NCBI GenBank assembly: GCA_965206015.1
Contig: CBDBIW010000016.1
Location: 558,001 to 622,000, forward strand
Direction of reading: 5' to 3'
DNA from: JAJCYL01 sp965206015
GTDB lineage: Bacteria > Bacteroidota > Bacteroidia > Cytophagales > Cyclobacteriaceae
DNA: 64,000 nucleotides
Shown: positions 1 to 9,032 of the stretch, piece by piece
Numbering within the stretch: the stretch's first letter is position 1
Layout of the letters: each line of letters opens with the position of its first letter
Notes under the pieces: generated by a model
The model's input: the letters and a program-made list of their open reading frames with translations, nothing else
Databases searched by the model: none
What the model was told of the DNA's origin: nothing
Made by a program: the position numbers and the translations under genes

Positions 1-2
1 GA

Positions 3-836
3 GAGTCCTGTACTTCAATTCATCCCACAGTTGAGTGGAAGTTTCTTAAAACCGCTAACAATATGCTGGTTCAAATGGAAACAGACGAAATGGTTGATCC
101 AAAACCTATTGTCTTTAAAAATGGTTCTTCCGCTTTATGGCATTTCTGACATAAGGGCATCATTTACCGGAAGAAATAGATTCATTCAAGCCGATTTAAC
201 AGAACAATTAAATCTTGCTATTGAAGTTTTAGCGAGGGCTTCAGAATTTAAACCGATGCATGTGCTGGATGAGCTTACTTTCCGATTGGAGAAGTATAAA
301 AAGTGCCTTAAGACCGGGTTATCATCTGGGGATGAGGTTGAAGTACAGGATTTTCTGTATTTCTCCATTGAGCCACTTTTAAAGAATATAGCTGGAAATT
401 GCTCTGAGTTTGCTAAGGTTTCTCTTCGGCTTACTGGAAAGCTTTGGGCTCAGAACTGGGAGTTTGTCTATAAGCGGAAGGCGAGCATTTGCAAAAAGCT
501 TAACCATGATTAATGAGAAGTTTTCTTCTTTCATTGAAAATGAACAAGTAAAAGCTCAAAAAATTTACCCTCATTATTTCGAATAATACGTCACAGATAG
601 GGTGGAATACAACATTATATTTGGGAGAATCCCTAACTGAAGGGTCCAAACATGATCCCTTCTTTTTGAATAATATGAGATTGTGGCAAACTATAACCAT
701 GGTTGAAGTTGCAAGAAAGGCTGAGCGTTTAAAACCAAACCTTCCAGTCGAGTTGGATACTACGCATTTGATATTGGTACACAATGTGCCACTTTCAATG
801 ATACACAGAGGAAATCATTTTGTTACTTTTCTTTAG
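3..836 (+). pseudogene. Decayed C-terminal part of a large conserved Bacteroidetes protein
   Basis: Protein-like sequence runs through all three plus-strand frames in succession. Frame 3 reads WKFLKTANNMLVQ and ends at a stop near 167; frame 1 continues with LYGISDIRASF to a stop at 513; the next frame gives FSSFIENEQVKAQKIYPHYF with a stop at once; a further shift gives RLWQTITMVEVARKAE and ends at 836. At least three frameshifts and two stops are needed to join the pieces. From memory the order of motifs matches the C-terminal region of a roughly 780-residue, GAF-containing protein common in Bacteroidetes, but that name is uncertain. The 5' part lies outside the window. No product is expected. 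Confidence 0.6.
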
Positions 837-893
837 ATTTGGGGAGATTAAATGGAATAAATATGCAATTTCCTCTGTGTATAAACATCTCCA

Positions 894-2267
894 ATGAGCT
901 ATCTTGAACAACTGGTAATTGATGCTGCCAATTTTATTTGGGGCACCCCGCTATTGATTCTGTTGATGGGAGGAGGTTTTTTCTTCATGATCTATTCAAG
1001 ATTTCTGCCCTATCAATACTTTGGTCATGCAATTGCCATTCTCAGGGGAAAGTATAAAGACGACACCGCTCCAGGAGAAATAAGCCAGTTTCAGGCATTG
1101 TCCGGAGCATTGGCAGCAACAGTCGGAATGGGAAACATTAGCGGTGTGGCCATAGCTATTGCAACAGGTGGTCCGGGTGCTGTTTTTTGGATGTCGATGA
1201 GTGCATTAGTGGGCATAGCGACAAAGTTTTTCACCTGCACCCTTGCCGTAATGTATAGAGGAAAGGACTCTGAAGGGAATATACAAGGTGGTCCCATGTA
1301 TGTTATAGTGGAAGGTCTCGGCAAAAAATGGAAGCCGCTTGCAATCTTTTTTTGTGTAGCGGGTTTCTTTGGTGCGACCCCAATTTTCCAGGCCAATCAG
1401 CTAATCCAGGTGGTTCACGATGTCATTCTTTATCCCACAGGCATTGTGTCACGGGATAACCTCACATCAAATGTTGTAGCAGGCCTGATCATTACTGTTT
1501 TTGTGGCTATAGTAATCTTTGGCGGGATCAAAAGAATAGCTAATGTGGCCTCCAAACTTGTACCTTCAATGGTATTACTATATGGATTTGGGGTTTTATT
1601 GATCATGACCAGGTTTTATGAAAATGTAATACCAAGTTTCATGTTGATCTTAAAAGACGCATTTACCGCAGATGCAGTTCTCGGTGGGGCTGTAGGAAGT
1701 ATAATTATAGCAGGAGCCCGGAGAGCTGCTTTTTCTAATGAAGCGGGTATCGGCACCTCACCAATGATGCATGGAGCAGCTCAGACCCGGGAGCCGGTAA
1801 GAGAAGGTTTGGTAGCTATGATGGAACCAGCCATTGACACTATGATAGTTTGTACGTTGACAGGGTTGTCTATTCTGGTGACTGGTGCCTGGCAAAGTGG
1901 GGACAATAATGGGATCAGCCTTACGGCAAGGGCTTTTGAATTGGGCATTCCAGTGTTTGGTCCATACATTTTAATGACTTGTGTAACCATCTTTGCCATT
2001 ACCACCATTTTTGGATTGTCCTACTATGGAAGAAAGTGTTTTTCGTTCTTGGTAGGTGCAAAATATGGCAAGTATTTTAACTATTGGTATATATCATTGA
2101 TAGTTCTGGGATCGGTATTAAGTCTTCAGGCGGTCTTTAGTTTTATTGATTTTGCTTATGCGCTGATGTCAATTCCAACAATGATTTCTGCTGTCCTATT
2201 GGCACCAAAAGTAAAACAGGCAGCAAAAGACTATTTTAAAAGATTGGAAAAAGAGAAGAGCACTTAA
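894..2267 (+). CDS. AGCS-family sodium:alanine/glycine symporter
   Basis: This is an inner-membrane secondary transporter that takes up alanine, glycine or related amino acids together with Na+. It has about eleven hydrophobic segments and the family signatures: ALAATVGMGNISGVA near residue 75, GGPGAVFWMSM near 92, and AFSNEAGIGTSPMMHGAA near 285. Its length of 457 residues is normal. The ATG is the first start after the decayed gene upstream and gives a standard N-terminus beginning just before the first hydrophobic segment; no clear ribosome-binding site is visible, as usual in Bacteroidetes. The stop codon overlaps by four bases the stop of the convergent PhnD-like gene. Exact substrate is not determinable from sequence. 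Confidence 0.92.
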   Translation: MSYLEQLVIDAANFIWGTPLLILLMGGGFFFMIYSRFLPYQYFGHAIAILRGKYKDDTAPGEISQFQALSGALAATVGMGNISGVAIAIATGGPGAVFWMSMSALVGIATKFFTCTLAVMYRGKDSEGNIQGGPMYVIVEGLGKKWKPLAIFFCVAGFFGATPIFQANQLIQVVHDVILYPTGIVSRDNLTSNVVAGLIITVFVAIVIFGGIKRIANVASKLVPSMVLLYGFGVLLIMTRFYENVIPSFMLILKDAFTADAVLGGAVGSIIIAGARRAAFSNEAGIGTSPMMHGAAQTREPVREGLVAMMEPAIDTMIVCTLTGLSILVTGAWQSGDNNGISLTARAFELGIPVFGPYILMTCVTIFAITTIFGLSYYGRKCFSFLVGAKYGKYFNYWYISLIVLGSVLSLQAVFSFIDFAYALMSIPTMISAVLLAPKVKQAAKDYFKRLEKEKST

Positions 2268-4156
2268 TTCTGACCAGTGGTTGGGGCCGTTGCCGAACTT
2301 TTTTTGATGATACTCATTATTCTGGAGAACTCTCTTTCGGTAATCTTTTCATCACCACTGACAATGTCCCGAATTTCGTCGGCCTGGTGACCGGCAAGAT
2401 TGATGTCACCTTTTTGGTGCTGAAACTCTATTAATGCTTGCATATCCTCAATTCGGTTCTTAAGGATCAGAAATTGATTCTCATTGATTTTACCCTCCTC
2501 TAATGCCTGACTGATGAAGTCCTTTTGTTTAAGTAATCGCGTTTCCAGCTTATAATGGTCTTCTACATATTCCTTGATCAAATCGTTTGTTTGATAGAGA
2601 ATATTCTTAAAACGCTGTTTTGTGCGATCAGTCAGGAATTTGCCAATTATCGCCGATGCCAACGCAAATAATATACCCCCGATCAGGCCAATTTTATCCC
2701 AAATGCCGGTACCTGACCAAAACGCTTTGCTAAAAACATTATAAGTATCAGTGTCTTCTTCATCACCTGAGGACAGCAGACTCAGCTGGCCTATTGGTAC
2801 CTTGTAAGTGATTACAACTGTGCAACCTTTAGCAAAGTTATCATTTTGCTTAAAAAAAATGTTGAGGGCAGTTGTCGTTTGAATGTCATCCTTTTTTATT
2901 AGAATGCCTCGTCCATTAGGTAGGATTATGTCAAACTGGTAATCTGAAGTAGTTATTCCATCATCCGTGCCGTAAGTAATAAACCAGTCTTCTCCGTTAA
3001 ATAGAAGTTCTGATGTTACCGGAAGACTTTTAAGCAACCACTGAGAGAATTCGACGGGCATTCGTTTTCTGAAATCTTCGGATATGATTTCGCCGTCGCC
3101 AATAAATCGGTCGTTAAGTTTTACCTGGTAATTAAAAATCCCCTCCTCGGTTGAAAACAACTCCACTATGCATTTATAGATTGCATCTCCCTCCTCAATA
3201 AATACATCACCAAATCTATGGCTCTTTTGCAATTCCTGTTGTATCCTCCCTTCAAGAAGCAAGATCACATCCCGGTTGCCAAGCTTCTCCAAGGCATTTT
3301 CGGTAGGGTTAATGCCAACTACGATCGAAGGCTTTACCCTCACAATACGCATATACCTTCGGAGTTCATTATAATAATTATCATCTTTTGGAATGAATTG
3401 AGTGACATCCAATGGATTATTAAACAGTGATCTTGCTTGCGGGTCTTTATGGGCATTAAAAAGCACGTTTTTCAATTCTTCCTTGCGCTCTGCCGTAAGT
3501 CCCGGAGCAAAAACATAAGCATGATAAGGCACCACAAATTCTGACAACACCTTGAATTTGCCCTTATTTGGGCCTTTAAATTTCTTCAGTCTATTATCGA
3601 CAGCCACGGCATCAACCAGACCTGAGTCCAGGGCCCACAATGAGGCGGTATGATCTCCAGAGAATGCATAGGACAAGTACCCCGCTTCAATGTCAATGTT
3701 GTTTTCAGTTAAAATTCCATTGGGAATTTTAAAACCGGAGGTCGAAGATTCTTTTACAAAAAGAAGTTTTGATTCCTTGAGATCTGAAAAATTCCCTATC
3801 TCGGGTTTGGTTAGAATATAGCCATTGAAATACTCTTTGCCCTGTACTAAATGAGTAGCGAATACTGATAGGTCAGGAAAGTCAATTTTAGCTTTCAAAT
3901 AAGGGAAGACTGTAAAGATACCGATATCGAAATCACCACGATTAAGTCTGAAACCGAGATCATTTTCATCAACAATTTCTAATTCTGCTTTCGATCCTAT
4001 TTGCTCTGCAACATGCTCTAAAATGGGAGTAAATGTTTGCTCCACTTTTTCCTGGGATTTGTATTCAATAATCCCAATCCGAACTTTTTTCTGGCTATAG
4101 ACATCCAAATAAGATAAGCTGGTAATGAGGAGCAGGTAAACTGGTAATAGTTTCAT
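2264..4156 (-). CDS. PhnD-like substrate-binding domain protein with membrane anchor and cytoplasmic coiled coil
   Basis: The first 20 or so residues (KLLPVYLLLITSLSYL) form a signal sequence. Residues 25-270 look like a PhnD-type periplasmic binding domain of phosphonate/phosphite ABC systems (VRIGIIEYKSQEKVEQTF, then FDIGIFTVFPYLKAK, then SGFKIPNGIL). A beta-rich middle region follows, then one transmembrane segment (IGLIGGILFALASAIIGKFL, about residue 515) and a charged coiled-coil tail of about 100 residues. No ABC permease or ATPase gene is adjacent, so an importer role is unlikely; the build suggests a ligand sensor or scaffold reporting across the membrane, which is inference. I chose the internal ATG because the upstream TTG alternative adds 12 residues before the signal peptide. 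Confidence 0.72.
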   Translation of the reverse strand: MKLLPVYLLLITSLSYLDVYSQKKVRIGIIEYKSQEKVEQTFTPILEHVAEQIGSKAELEIVDENDLGFRLNRGDFDIGIFTVFPYLKAKIDFPDLSVFATHLVQGKEYFNGYILTKPEIGNFSDLKESKLLFVKESSTSGFKIPNGILTENNIDIEAGYLSYAFSGDHTASLWALDSGLVDAVAVDNRLKKFKGPNKGKFKVLSEFVVPYHAYVFAPGLTAERKEELKNVLFNAHKDPQARSLFNNPLDVTQFIPKDDNYYNELRRYMRIVRVKPSIVVGINPTENALEKLGNRDVILLLEGRIQQELQKSHRFGDVFIEEGDAIYKCIVELFSTEEGIFNYQVKLNDRFIGDGEIISEDFRKRMPVEFSQWLLKSLPVTSELLFNGEDWFITYGTDDGITTSDYQFDIILPNGRGILIKKDDIQTTTALNIFFKQNDNFAKGCTVVITYKVPIGQLSLLSSGDEEDTDTYNVFSKAFWSGTGIWDKIGLIGGILFALASAIIGKFLTDRTKQRFKNILYQTNDLIKEYVEDHYKLETRLLKQKDFISQALEEGKINENQFLILKNRIEDMQALIEFQHQKGDINLAGHQADEIRDIVSGDEKITEREFSRIMSIIKKSSATAPTTGQN

Positions 4157-4212
4157 TTTGGTTAATATGAAAAAGGATTCCAATTTAACCAATTAGTACA
4201 TGGTAATTTTCA

Positions 4213-4914
4213 TCAAAAAATTAACTGCCAACGGAAAGCCCATTTCCATTGTAGCCTATAATGCTTAATTCCTGCTCTATTTAGTAAATCCTCCAGTTCT
4301 TTTTTCTTAAATGCTCTCCTTACAGAAAGAGGAGCATCAAATTTCACCATTGAGGATTTTGAAAATAGCGTTGTTAATAATTTAATTGAGTAGTATGTGA
4401 ACCAATGCCTATGTAAGTCATTAATAATAACACCAATTCGAGCTTGTTTCTGAAAATTTGAAAAGAGATGAATCAATTCCTCTTCCGAAAAATGATGCAG
4501 AAACAAACTACAATGAACAATATCAAATTTTTGTTTGGTGAATGATTTGCTAAACACATTCTCAGTCTTAAATGAGACATTTTGAACTCCTCTAAGATTT
4601 TTGCGAGCGTAATCAATAATAAATGGGTTGGCGTCAATCCCAAAAAGTTCCAGATGTTTGCTATTCTTAACGGCCCATTTGTTAAAGAGCAGTAACATAT
4701 CGCCGCCGCCGCAGCCGAGGTCCGCTACTTTGATTACCTGTCCATTTATTTGTTTGAGTAAGAAATTTAACCCCTCAATGCTAGTGTTGTTGCCACCAAG
4801 TCTGGCGTTGACGACCTCTAATTCGCGTAAGGTTTGTTCAACAACTGAGCCTTCACATGAGAGGTCGTCCATGATCTCCATATCCTTACTGCGAGTACTG
4901 AGTTTGACCATCAT
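4213..4914 (-). CDS. Class I SAM-dependent methyltransferase
   Basis: A 233-residue soluble enzyme expected to transfer a methyl group from S-adenosylmethionine. Motif I is VADLGCGGGDMLLLF (about residue 63), followed by the acidic residue in LFGIDANP and motif IV FDIVHCSLFLHHF. The N-terminal block LSCEGSVVEQTLRELEVVN resembles methyltransferases that in Cytophagales often sit next to type III polyketide synthases (flexirubin/alkylresorcinol-type loci), but no such synthase is present here, so the substrate is unknown. Two consecutive ATG codons open the frame. It lies head-to-tail with the PhnD-like gene, 56 bases apart, and could share its transcript. Confidence 0.85.
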   Translation of the reverse strand: MMVKLSTRSKDMEIMDDLSCEGSVVEQTLRELEVVNARLGGNNTSIEGLNFLLKQINGQVIKVADLGCGGGDMLLLFNKWAVKNSKHLELFGIDANPFIIDYARKNLRGVQNVSFKTENVFSKSFTKQKFDIVHCSLFLHHFSEEELIHLFSNFQKQARIGVIINDLHRHWFTYYSIKLLTTLFSKSSMVKFDAPLSVRRAFKKKELEDLLNRAGIKHYRLQWKWAFRWQLIF

Positions 4915-5089
4915 TTTGCGAAAATAACCTCGTTGGTTTTATCTGGCTAATAATTTTGTTAAACCTGGATGCGTTGAACGCCTGATAATCAATGAACATC
5001 ACCAAGACTGAAAAAATTTCACATACCACTCAGGAAAGCATTGGAAGTGTCAAGTGCTAACGTATAAATTTCAATGTATTTAGCACCTG

Positions 5090-6502
5090 TTATTTCGACT
5101 GCTTTAAGAGATAAATATTACTTCGGGATTTAATATATTGAGAAGAGATAGTAGGCATCTTTTCCATCAATGAAGGACCGACATTTTCAAGATCGATGAT
5201 TACATCAGGAAGTCCTTTTTCAAAATTTTTGAATACATCAGTCAGCACATCGTAGTAATCAAGATTTTGTAAATGAACTTTAGAAAACTGCCAATTGAGA
5301 TATGGGGTGGCAAGGGATGCATTTTTATAATGGGATATCTCATCACCCAGAACTACTATTCTCTTACTATCAACTACTTCATCAAACCTTGAATCACTGA
5401 CTTGCAGGGAGGTAAAGTCAACCAATTGCCCAACCCACTTAATATTTTTGTCTATCACTAATTGATAGCAAAATGTCAATGACAAAAAGACCACAAAGAT
5501 AATCTCAGCTTTTAGTCGTGTTTCAATCAATAGAAATAAATGACTAAGAAAGAAAGCTATAATTGGAATGATATAAATCAAGCTAATCGATGAAAGGTTA
5601 GGTTCGAAAAGTAATGTAATGAGAGCCATTACCAAGGTTATCACCATGACAGATTGAAATTTCACCTGAAAGTTTACATAGTAATTTCTACTATATAGTT
5701 TGAAAAAAGAAATCATAAGAAAAGTTCCCGGGACCAATAAAATCAAAGCCAAAGAAGAAACACTTAAAAAAGGGTTTCTGTCAAGGGTGAAATATGCCTG
5801 AAAAAACTGGTAATAAAATTCTCTACCGGTATCATGCCAGTAGTAATAAAGTGCAGCAATTAGTAATAATTGGAAGTAACCGAAAGTCATCAGAAATAAC
5901 CGTCTGGGAATTGCACTTGAAAAGAGTATAAGTGATACAAGAGTTGAAACGACGAATAGGAAGGAAGGAAAATGGAATAGAGTGGATAAACCTAGATAGA
6001 GCCCAGCATTAAGGAAAAGTTCGTCTTTTGTGAAGTTATCAATGCGCTTAAAAATATTATTGATCGCAAGTAGCACAAACGTTACACTCAGTAGTTGAGG
6101 GGAGAGTGTTAGAAACTCAAAGTTGGTAGACATGCAAACTGTATATAAAAATGCTGGCACGTAGGTGTTTTCGTTAAATGCCTTATTTATTAATAATAAG
6201 CGGTTAAAGATGATAGCCTGTATAAATACAAGGAAGAGTGAGAGGAACTGATAGGTAAGTTGTGACCGGCCAAATAGCGAATCCATAATTTGATACGTGA
6301 AAGCTGACAATGGCCCCATATTGTCCCATACATCTCGGTACATCATACTTCCATTGGCCATTGCCTCACCAATAACCATCCAATTTAATTCAGGGATCAA
6401 CAGAGGAATGCCGGATACAATAAACGGCAATCTGAATGCCAACAAAAGAGCAAACACAAATATTAATCTATAGGGGTCGTTTAATCTGAAAAAACTGAGC
6501 AA
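5090..6502 (-). CDS. Polytopic membrane protein, GT-C-like (DUF6427-type)
   Basis: A 470-residue integral membrane protein with ten or more hydrophobic helices and a C-terminal extra-membrane region of about 100 residues. Near residue 48 the stretch GSMMYRDVWDNMGPLSAF resembles the first periplasmic loop of GT-C fold glycosyltransferases (family 39-like), where an acidic motif binds the lipid-linked sugar donor. I recall similar uncharacterised membrane proteins next to rbfA in Cytophagales genomes. The assignment to a glycosyltransferase fold is inference; it may be only a structural relative. It is divergent from rbfA, with about 110 bases between the two starts. Confidence 0.6.
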   Translation of the reverse strand: MLSFFRLNDPYRLIFVFALLLAFRLPFIVSGIPLLIPELNWMVIGEAMANGSMMYRDVWDNMGPLSAFTYQIMDSLFGRSQLTYQFLSLFLVFIQAIIFNRLLLINKAFNENTYVPAFLYTVCMSTNFEFLTLSPQLLSVTFVLLAINNIFKRIDNFTKDELFLNAGLYLGLSTLFHFPSFLFVVSTLVSLILFSSAIPRRLFLMTFGYFQLLLIAALYYYWHDTGREFYYQFFQAYFTLDRNPFLSVSSLALILLVPGTFLMISFFKLYSRNYYVNFQVKFQSVMVITLVMALITLLFEPNLSSISLIYIIPIIAFFLSHLFLLIETRLKAEIIFVVFLSLTFCYQLVIDKNIKWVGQLVDFTSLQVSDSRFDEVVDSKRIVVLGDEISHYKNASLATPYLNWQFSKVHLQNLDYYDVLTDVFKNFEKGLPDVIIDLENVGPSLMEKMPTISSQYIKSRSNIYLLKQSK

Positions 6503-6611
6503 TTTGGGAAATTAAGAGACAAAGATTGATCGGATATTGCGAAAGACAAAGATGCTTTCTCATAAATTATTAACTTTTATCATTGATCTTTGATATTTAT
6601 TCGATTGTGAT

Positions 6612-6962
6612 ATGGAAACCAAGCGCCAACAGAAATATTCAAGAATGATCCAGAAAGAATTGGGGTCTATTTTCCAACGCAATATGACACATCAATTGGG
6701 TGCAATGATGGTATCCGTTACTCAAGTCAGGATGAGTCCGAATTTATCATTGGCCAAAGCCTATCTCAGCTTTGTACTTCATGAAAATCCCGATGGAGCT
6801 ATAAATCTTGTAAATAAGCATAAAAGTGAAATACGAAGAGAATTGGGAAAAAGAGTTGGTAAACAAGTGAGAATTGTTCCTGAGATCGCATTTTTTCATG
6901 ACGATAGTGCGGATTATGCATCTCATATGGATAATCTGATATCTGGTCTGGATATTCCTTAG
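6612..6962 (+). CDS. rbfA: 30S ribosome-binding factor RbfA
   Basis: A 116-residue KH-fold protein that binds the immature 30S subunit and helps process and fold the 5' end of 16S rRNA. The N-terminus METKRQQKYSRMIQKELGSI and the central VSVTQVRMSPNLSLAKAYLSF are typical of the family, as is IAFFHDDSADYASHMDNL at the C-terminus. Length is normal. The next gene, a LolC/E-type permease, begins 37 bases after the stop; this rbfA-permease pair is a common arrangement in Bacteroidetes, so co-transcription is likely. Confidence 0.93.
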   Translation: METKRQQKYSRMIQKELGSIFQRNMTHQLGAMMVSVTQVRMSPNLSLAKAYLSFVLHENPDGAINLVNKHKSEIRRELGKRVGKQVRIVPEIAFFHDDSADYASHMDNLISGLDIP

Positions 6963-6999
6963 GAAAGTGACAATAATGAAGAAGAAAAATAAAATTTAA

Positions 7000-8229
7000 G
7001 TGAATCTGTCATTCTTTATTGCCCGTCGATATTTCGTTTCAACGAAGAAAAAGACATTCATTAATGTGATATCTATCATATCAATTGTAGCAGTTGCCGT
7101 TGGGACTTGCGTTCTCGTAATTGTATTATCAGTATTTAATGGTATGGAGGATTTGATGAGATCACTACTGGGCACTTTTGACCCTGAGATTAAGATAGAA
7201 GCAACATTAGGAAAATCATTTGAGGTCAACGATCGCTTACTGATTGATATCAAAGCAACCGAGGGGGTAGAAATAGTCACAGAAGTGATTGAAGACAATG
7301 TCGTGATTAAGTATAACGACAACCAGGTAGTAGCTAGAGTTAAGGGTGTCGCGGACAATTTCATGGCTCAGGGAAGGATGGAAGAAGTGATGGTCTATGG
7401 ACAATTTCGACTGCGTGATGGCAATCAACGATATGCCCTTATAGGGAGAGGAGTTCAAAACTCGCTGTCCTTGAACCCAGGTGATAGCCAATATCCGCTT
7501 CAATTTTTTTATCCAAAAAACTCAAGGACAATTTCGCTTGACCCAACCAAGATGCTGACTCGTAAAAACATACTACTGGGAGGCATATTTGCAATTGAAA
7601 AACAGTATGACGAAAACTATGTAATCGTGCCTTTATCGTTTTGTCAGGAGTTACTTACTTATGGTGAAAAAAGAACTGCTTTGGAGGTGAAAGTAAAAGA
7701 AGGATTTGAAGTATCTGAAGTGCAGGGTCGTTTAGAAAGCCTATTAGGAGATTCGTTCCGCATACTAAATGATGAGCAGCAGCACAGTGATATCTACAAA
7801 TTAATGAGAATAGAGAAGCTCTTTGTTTTTATTATCTTCTCAATTATCCTGGCTATAGCATCTTTCAATATTTTCTTCAGCCTCACAATGTTGGCTATTG
7901 ATAAAAAGAAAGATATCGCAGTTCTCTCCTCTATGGGAGCTCAGAAACGTTTGATTAGGCAAATATTCCTGGGAGAAGGAGCGATTATAGCTGTTGGAGG
8001 TGCCTTACTGGGCCTAGGCCTCGGATTAGTGATAATATTGCTGCAACAACAATACGGGTTTATTTCGATGGGGATGCAATCATCCGTACTTATGGCTTAC
8101 CCGGTTAAGATAGAGGGAGGTGATTTTTTTTATACCGCACTAACGATTATGATCATTACATTCCTGGCGTCAATTAGACCCGCAATGATGGCATCAAGGA
8201 CGTCTACAATTGACGGCTTATCTTCCTAA
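7000..8229 (+). CDS. FtsX-like / LolC-LolE family ABC permease
   Basis: The membrane subunit of a lipoprotein-releasing type ABC transporter. The first transmembrane helix follows SFFIARRYFVSTKKKTFINV (FINVISIISIVAVAVGTCVL), then comes a periplasmic domain of about 200 residues (MacB_PCD-like), then three C-terminal helices of the FtsX domain starting at IFVFIIFSIILAIASFNIFF. The 409-residue length matches LolC/LolE. The start is a GTG: it is the codon that gives the conserved N-terminus just ahead of RRYF. A LolD-type ATPase gene is not adjacent, as is often so in Bacteroidetes. It probably works in sorting lipoproteins to the outer membrane. Confidence 0.88.
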   Translation: MNLSFFIARRYFVSTKKKTFINVISIISIVAVAVGTCVLVIVLSVFNGMEDLMRSLLGTFDPEIKIEATLGKSFEVNDRLLIDIKATEGVEIVTEVIEDNVVIKYNDNQVVARVKGVADNFMAQGRMEEVMVYGQFRLRDGNQRYALIGRGVQNSLSLNPGDSQYPLQFFYPKNSRTISLDPTKMLTRKNILLGGIFAIEKQYDENYVIVPLSFCQELLTYGEKRTALEVKVKEGFEVSEVQGRLESLLGDSFRILNDEQQHSDIYKLMRIEKLFVFIIFSIILAIASFNIFFSLTMLAIDKKKDIAVLSSMGAQKRLIRQIFLGEGAIIAVGGALLGLGLGLVIILLQQQYGFISMGMQSSVLMAYPVKIEGGDFFYTALTIMIITFLASIRPAMMASRTSTIDGLSS

Positions 8230-8297
8230 GATCAACTCAATTTTCAAGGATATGTCGAACCTTTCTTTAAATGGACCTGGCAGTGTAGCAGATTGCA

Positions 8298-8447
8298 TCA
8301 GTTCAAGGTAATCACCCTACCGCTCATCTCAGGCTTTCTCCCGGGCTCATTGTCAATAAGGTGTTTTTTGACGGATTGATCGAATTGAATGCAAAAACCG
8401 TCCACCAGGTAGAAAATTTCAGTAATCTTATCTTCAGATAGAGTCAT
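8298..8447 (-). pseudogene. IS982-type transposase N-terminal remnant
   Basis: A 49-codon open stretch begins MTLSEDKITEIFYLVDGFC, which matches the usual N-terminus of IS982-family transposases of Bacteroidetes (KITEIF..VD.FC..FD). It ends at a stop after VITLN; a different frame continues with a few further residues. No catalytic core or element ends are visible. The surrounding gap between the permease and the first receiver gene (about 370 bases) holds nothing else I recognise. Confidence 0.5.
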
Positions 8448-8603
8448 GTATTAATCGAACTCAGGCTATAACTATTGCCGATTAAAATATTTATTGATTT
8501 ATGAGAGAGGATGCGATGATATTTTTCTATATTTAGAAATAGTCAAAGTTTCAACCGCGCTTGACTGACTACAGATTTGTAAAAGGATTTAAACATTTTA
8601 GCT

Positions 8604-8978
8604 ATGGAAAAGAAGACAATACGCTGTTTTGACTATGAGAAGGTTATACTCTCGCGTCTAAAATCTCAACTACGTTCTGCATTAGGAACTCGATTCAACA
8701 TCGAAGCGGCAGACAGCCCGTCTGAAGGGTTAGAAATCGTCGAAGATTACTCTAAAGAAGGCGAAGTTCACATTATAGCTTCTGACTGGCTCATGCCAGG
8801 CATGAAAGGAGATGAGTTTCTGAAAGGAGTTCATGCCAAATATCCGAATATTGTCAATATCATGCTCTCAGGTCAAGTAGATGAGAAAACTATTTCCGGT
8901 GCATTTGAAAAAGCCAACCTCTTTAAGTGCTTGAAAAAGCCGTGGAAACGGGATGAACTTGTAACTGTTGTATGCTAG
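8604..8978 (+). CDS. Degenerate single-domain response regulator (receiver)
   Basis: A 124-residue receiver domain with no output domain. The likely phospho-acceptor Asp is in IIASDWLMPGMKGDEF (about residue 60), the switch Ser is in MLSGQVDE and the Lys is in CLKKPWKRDEL. The N-terminal acidic pair, usually DD or DE as in the neighbouring receiver (CVDDDKVVL), is here CFDYEKVIL, so one Mg2+-binding acid has become Tyr. The sequence stops soon after the Lys, shortening the last helix. It is clearly related to the receiver of the next gene and probably arose by duplication. It may be a phosphate sink, a phosphorylation-independent partner, or a gene beginning to decay. Confidence 0.75.
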   Translation: MEKKTIRCFDYEKVILSRLKSQLRSALGTRFNIEAADSPSEGLEIVEDYSKEGEVHIIASDWLMPGMKGDEFLKGVHAKYPNIVNIMLSGQVDEKTISGAFEKANLFKCLKKPWKRDELVTVVC

Positions 8979-9032
8979 GGATTGGCTTGCGTTTAGCTGT
9001 GAAATTCACACCCTTAATTTAACAAAAGCCAA

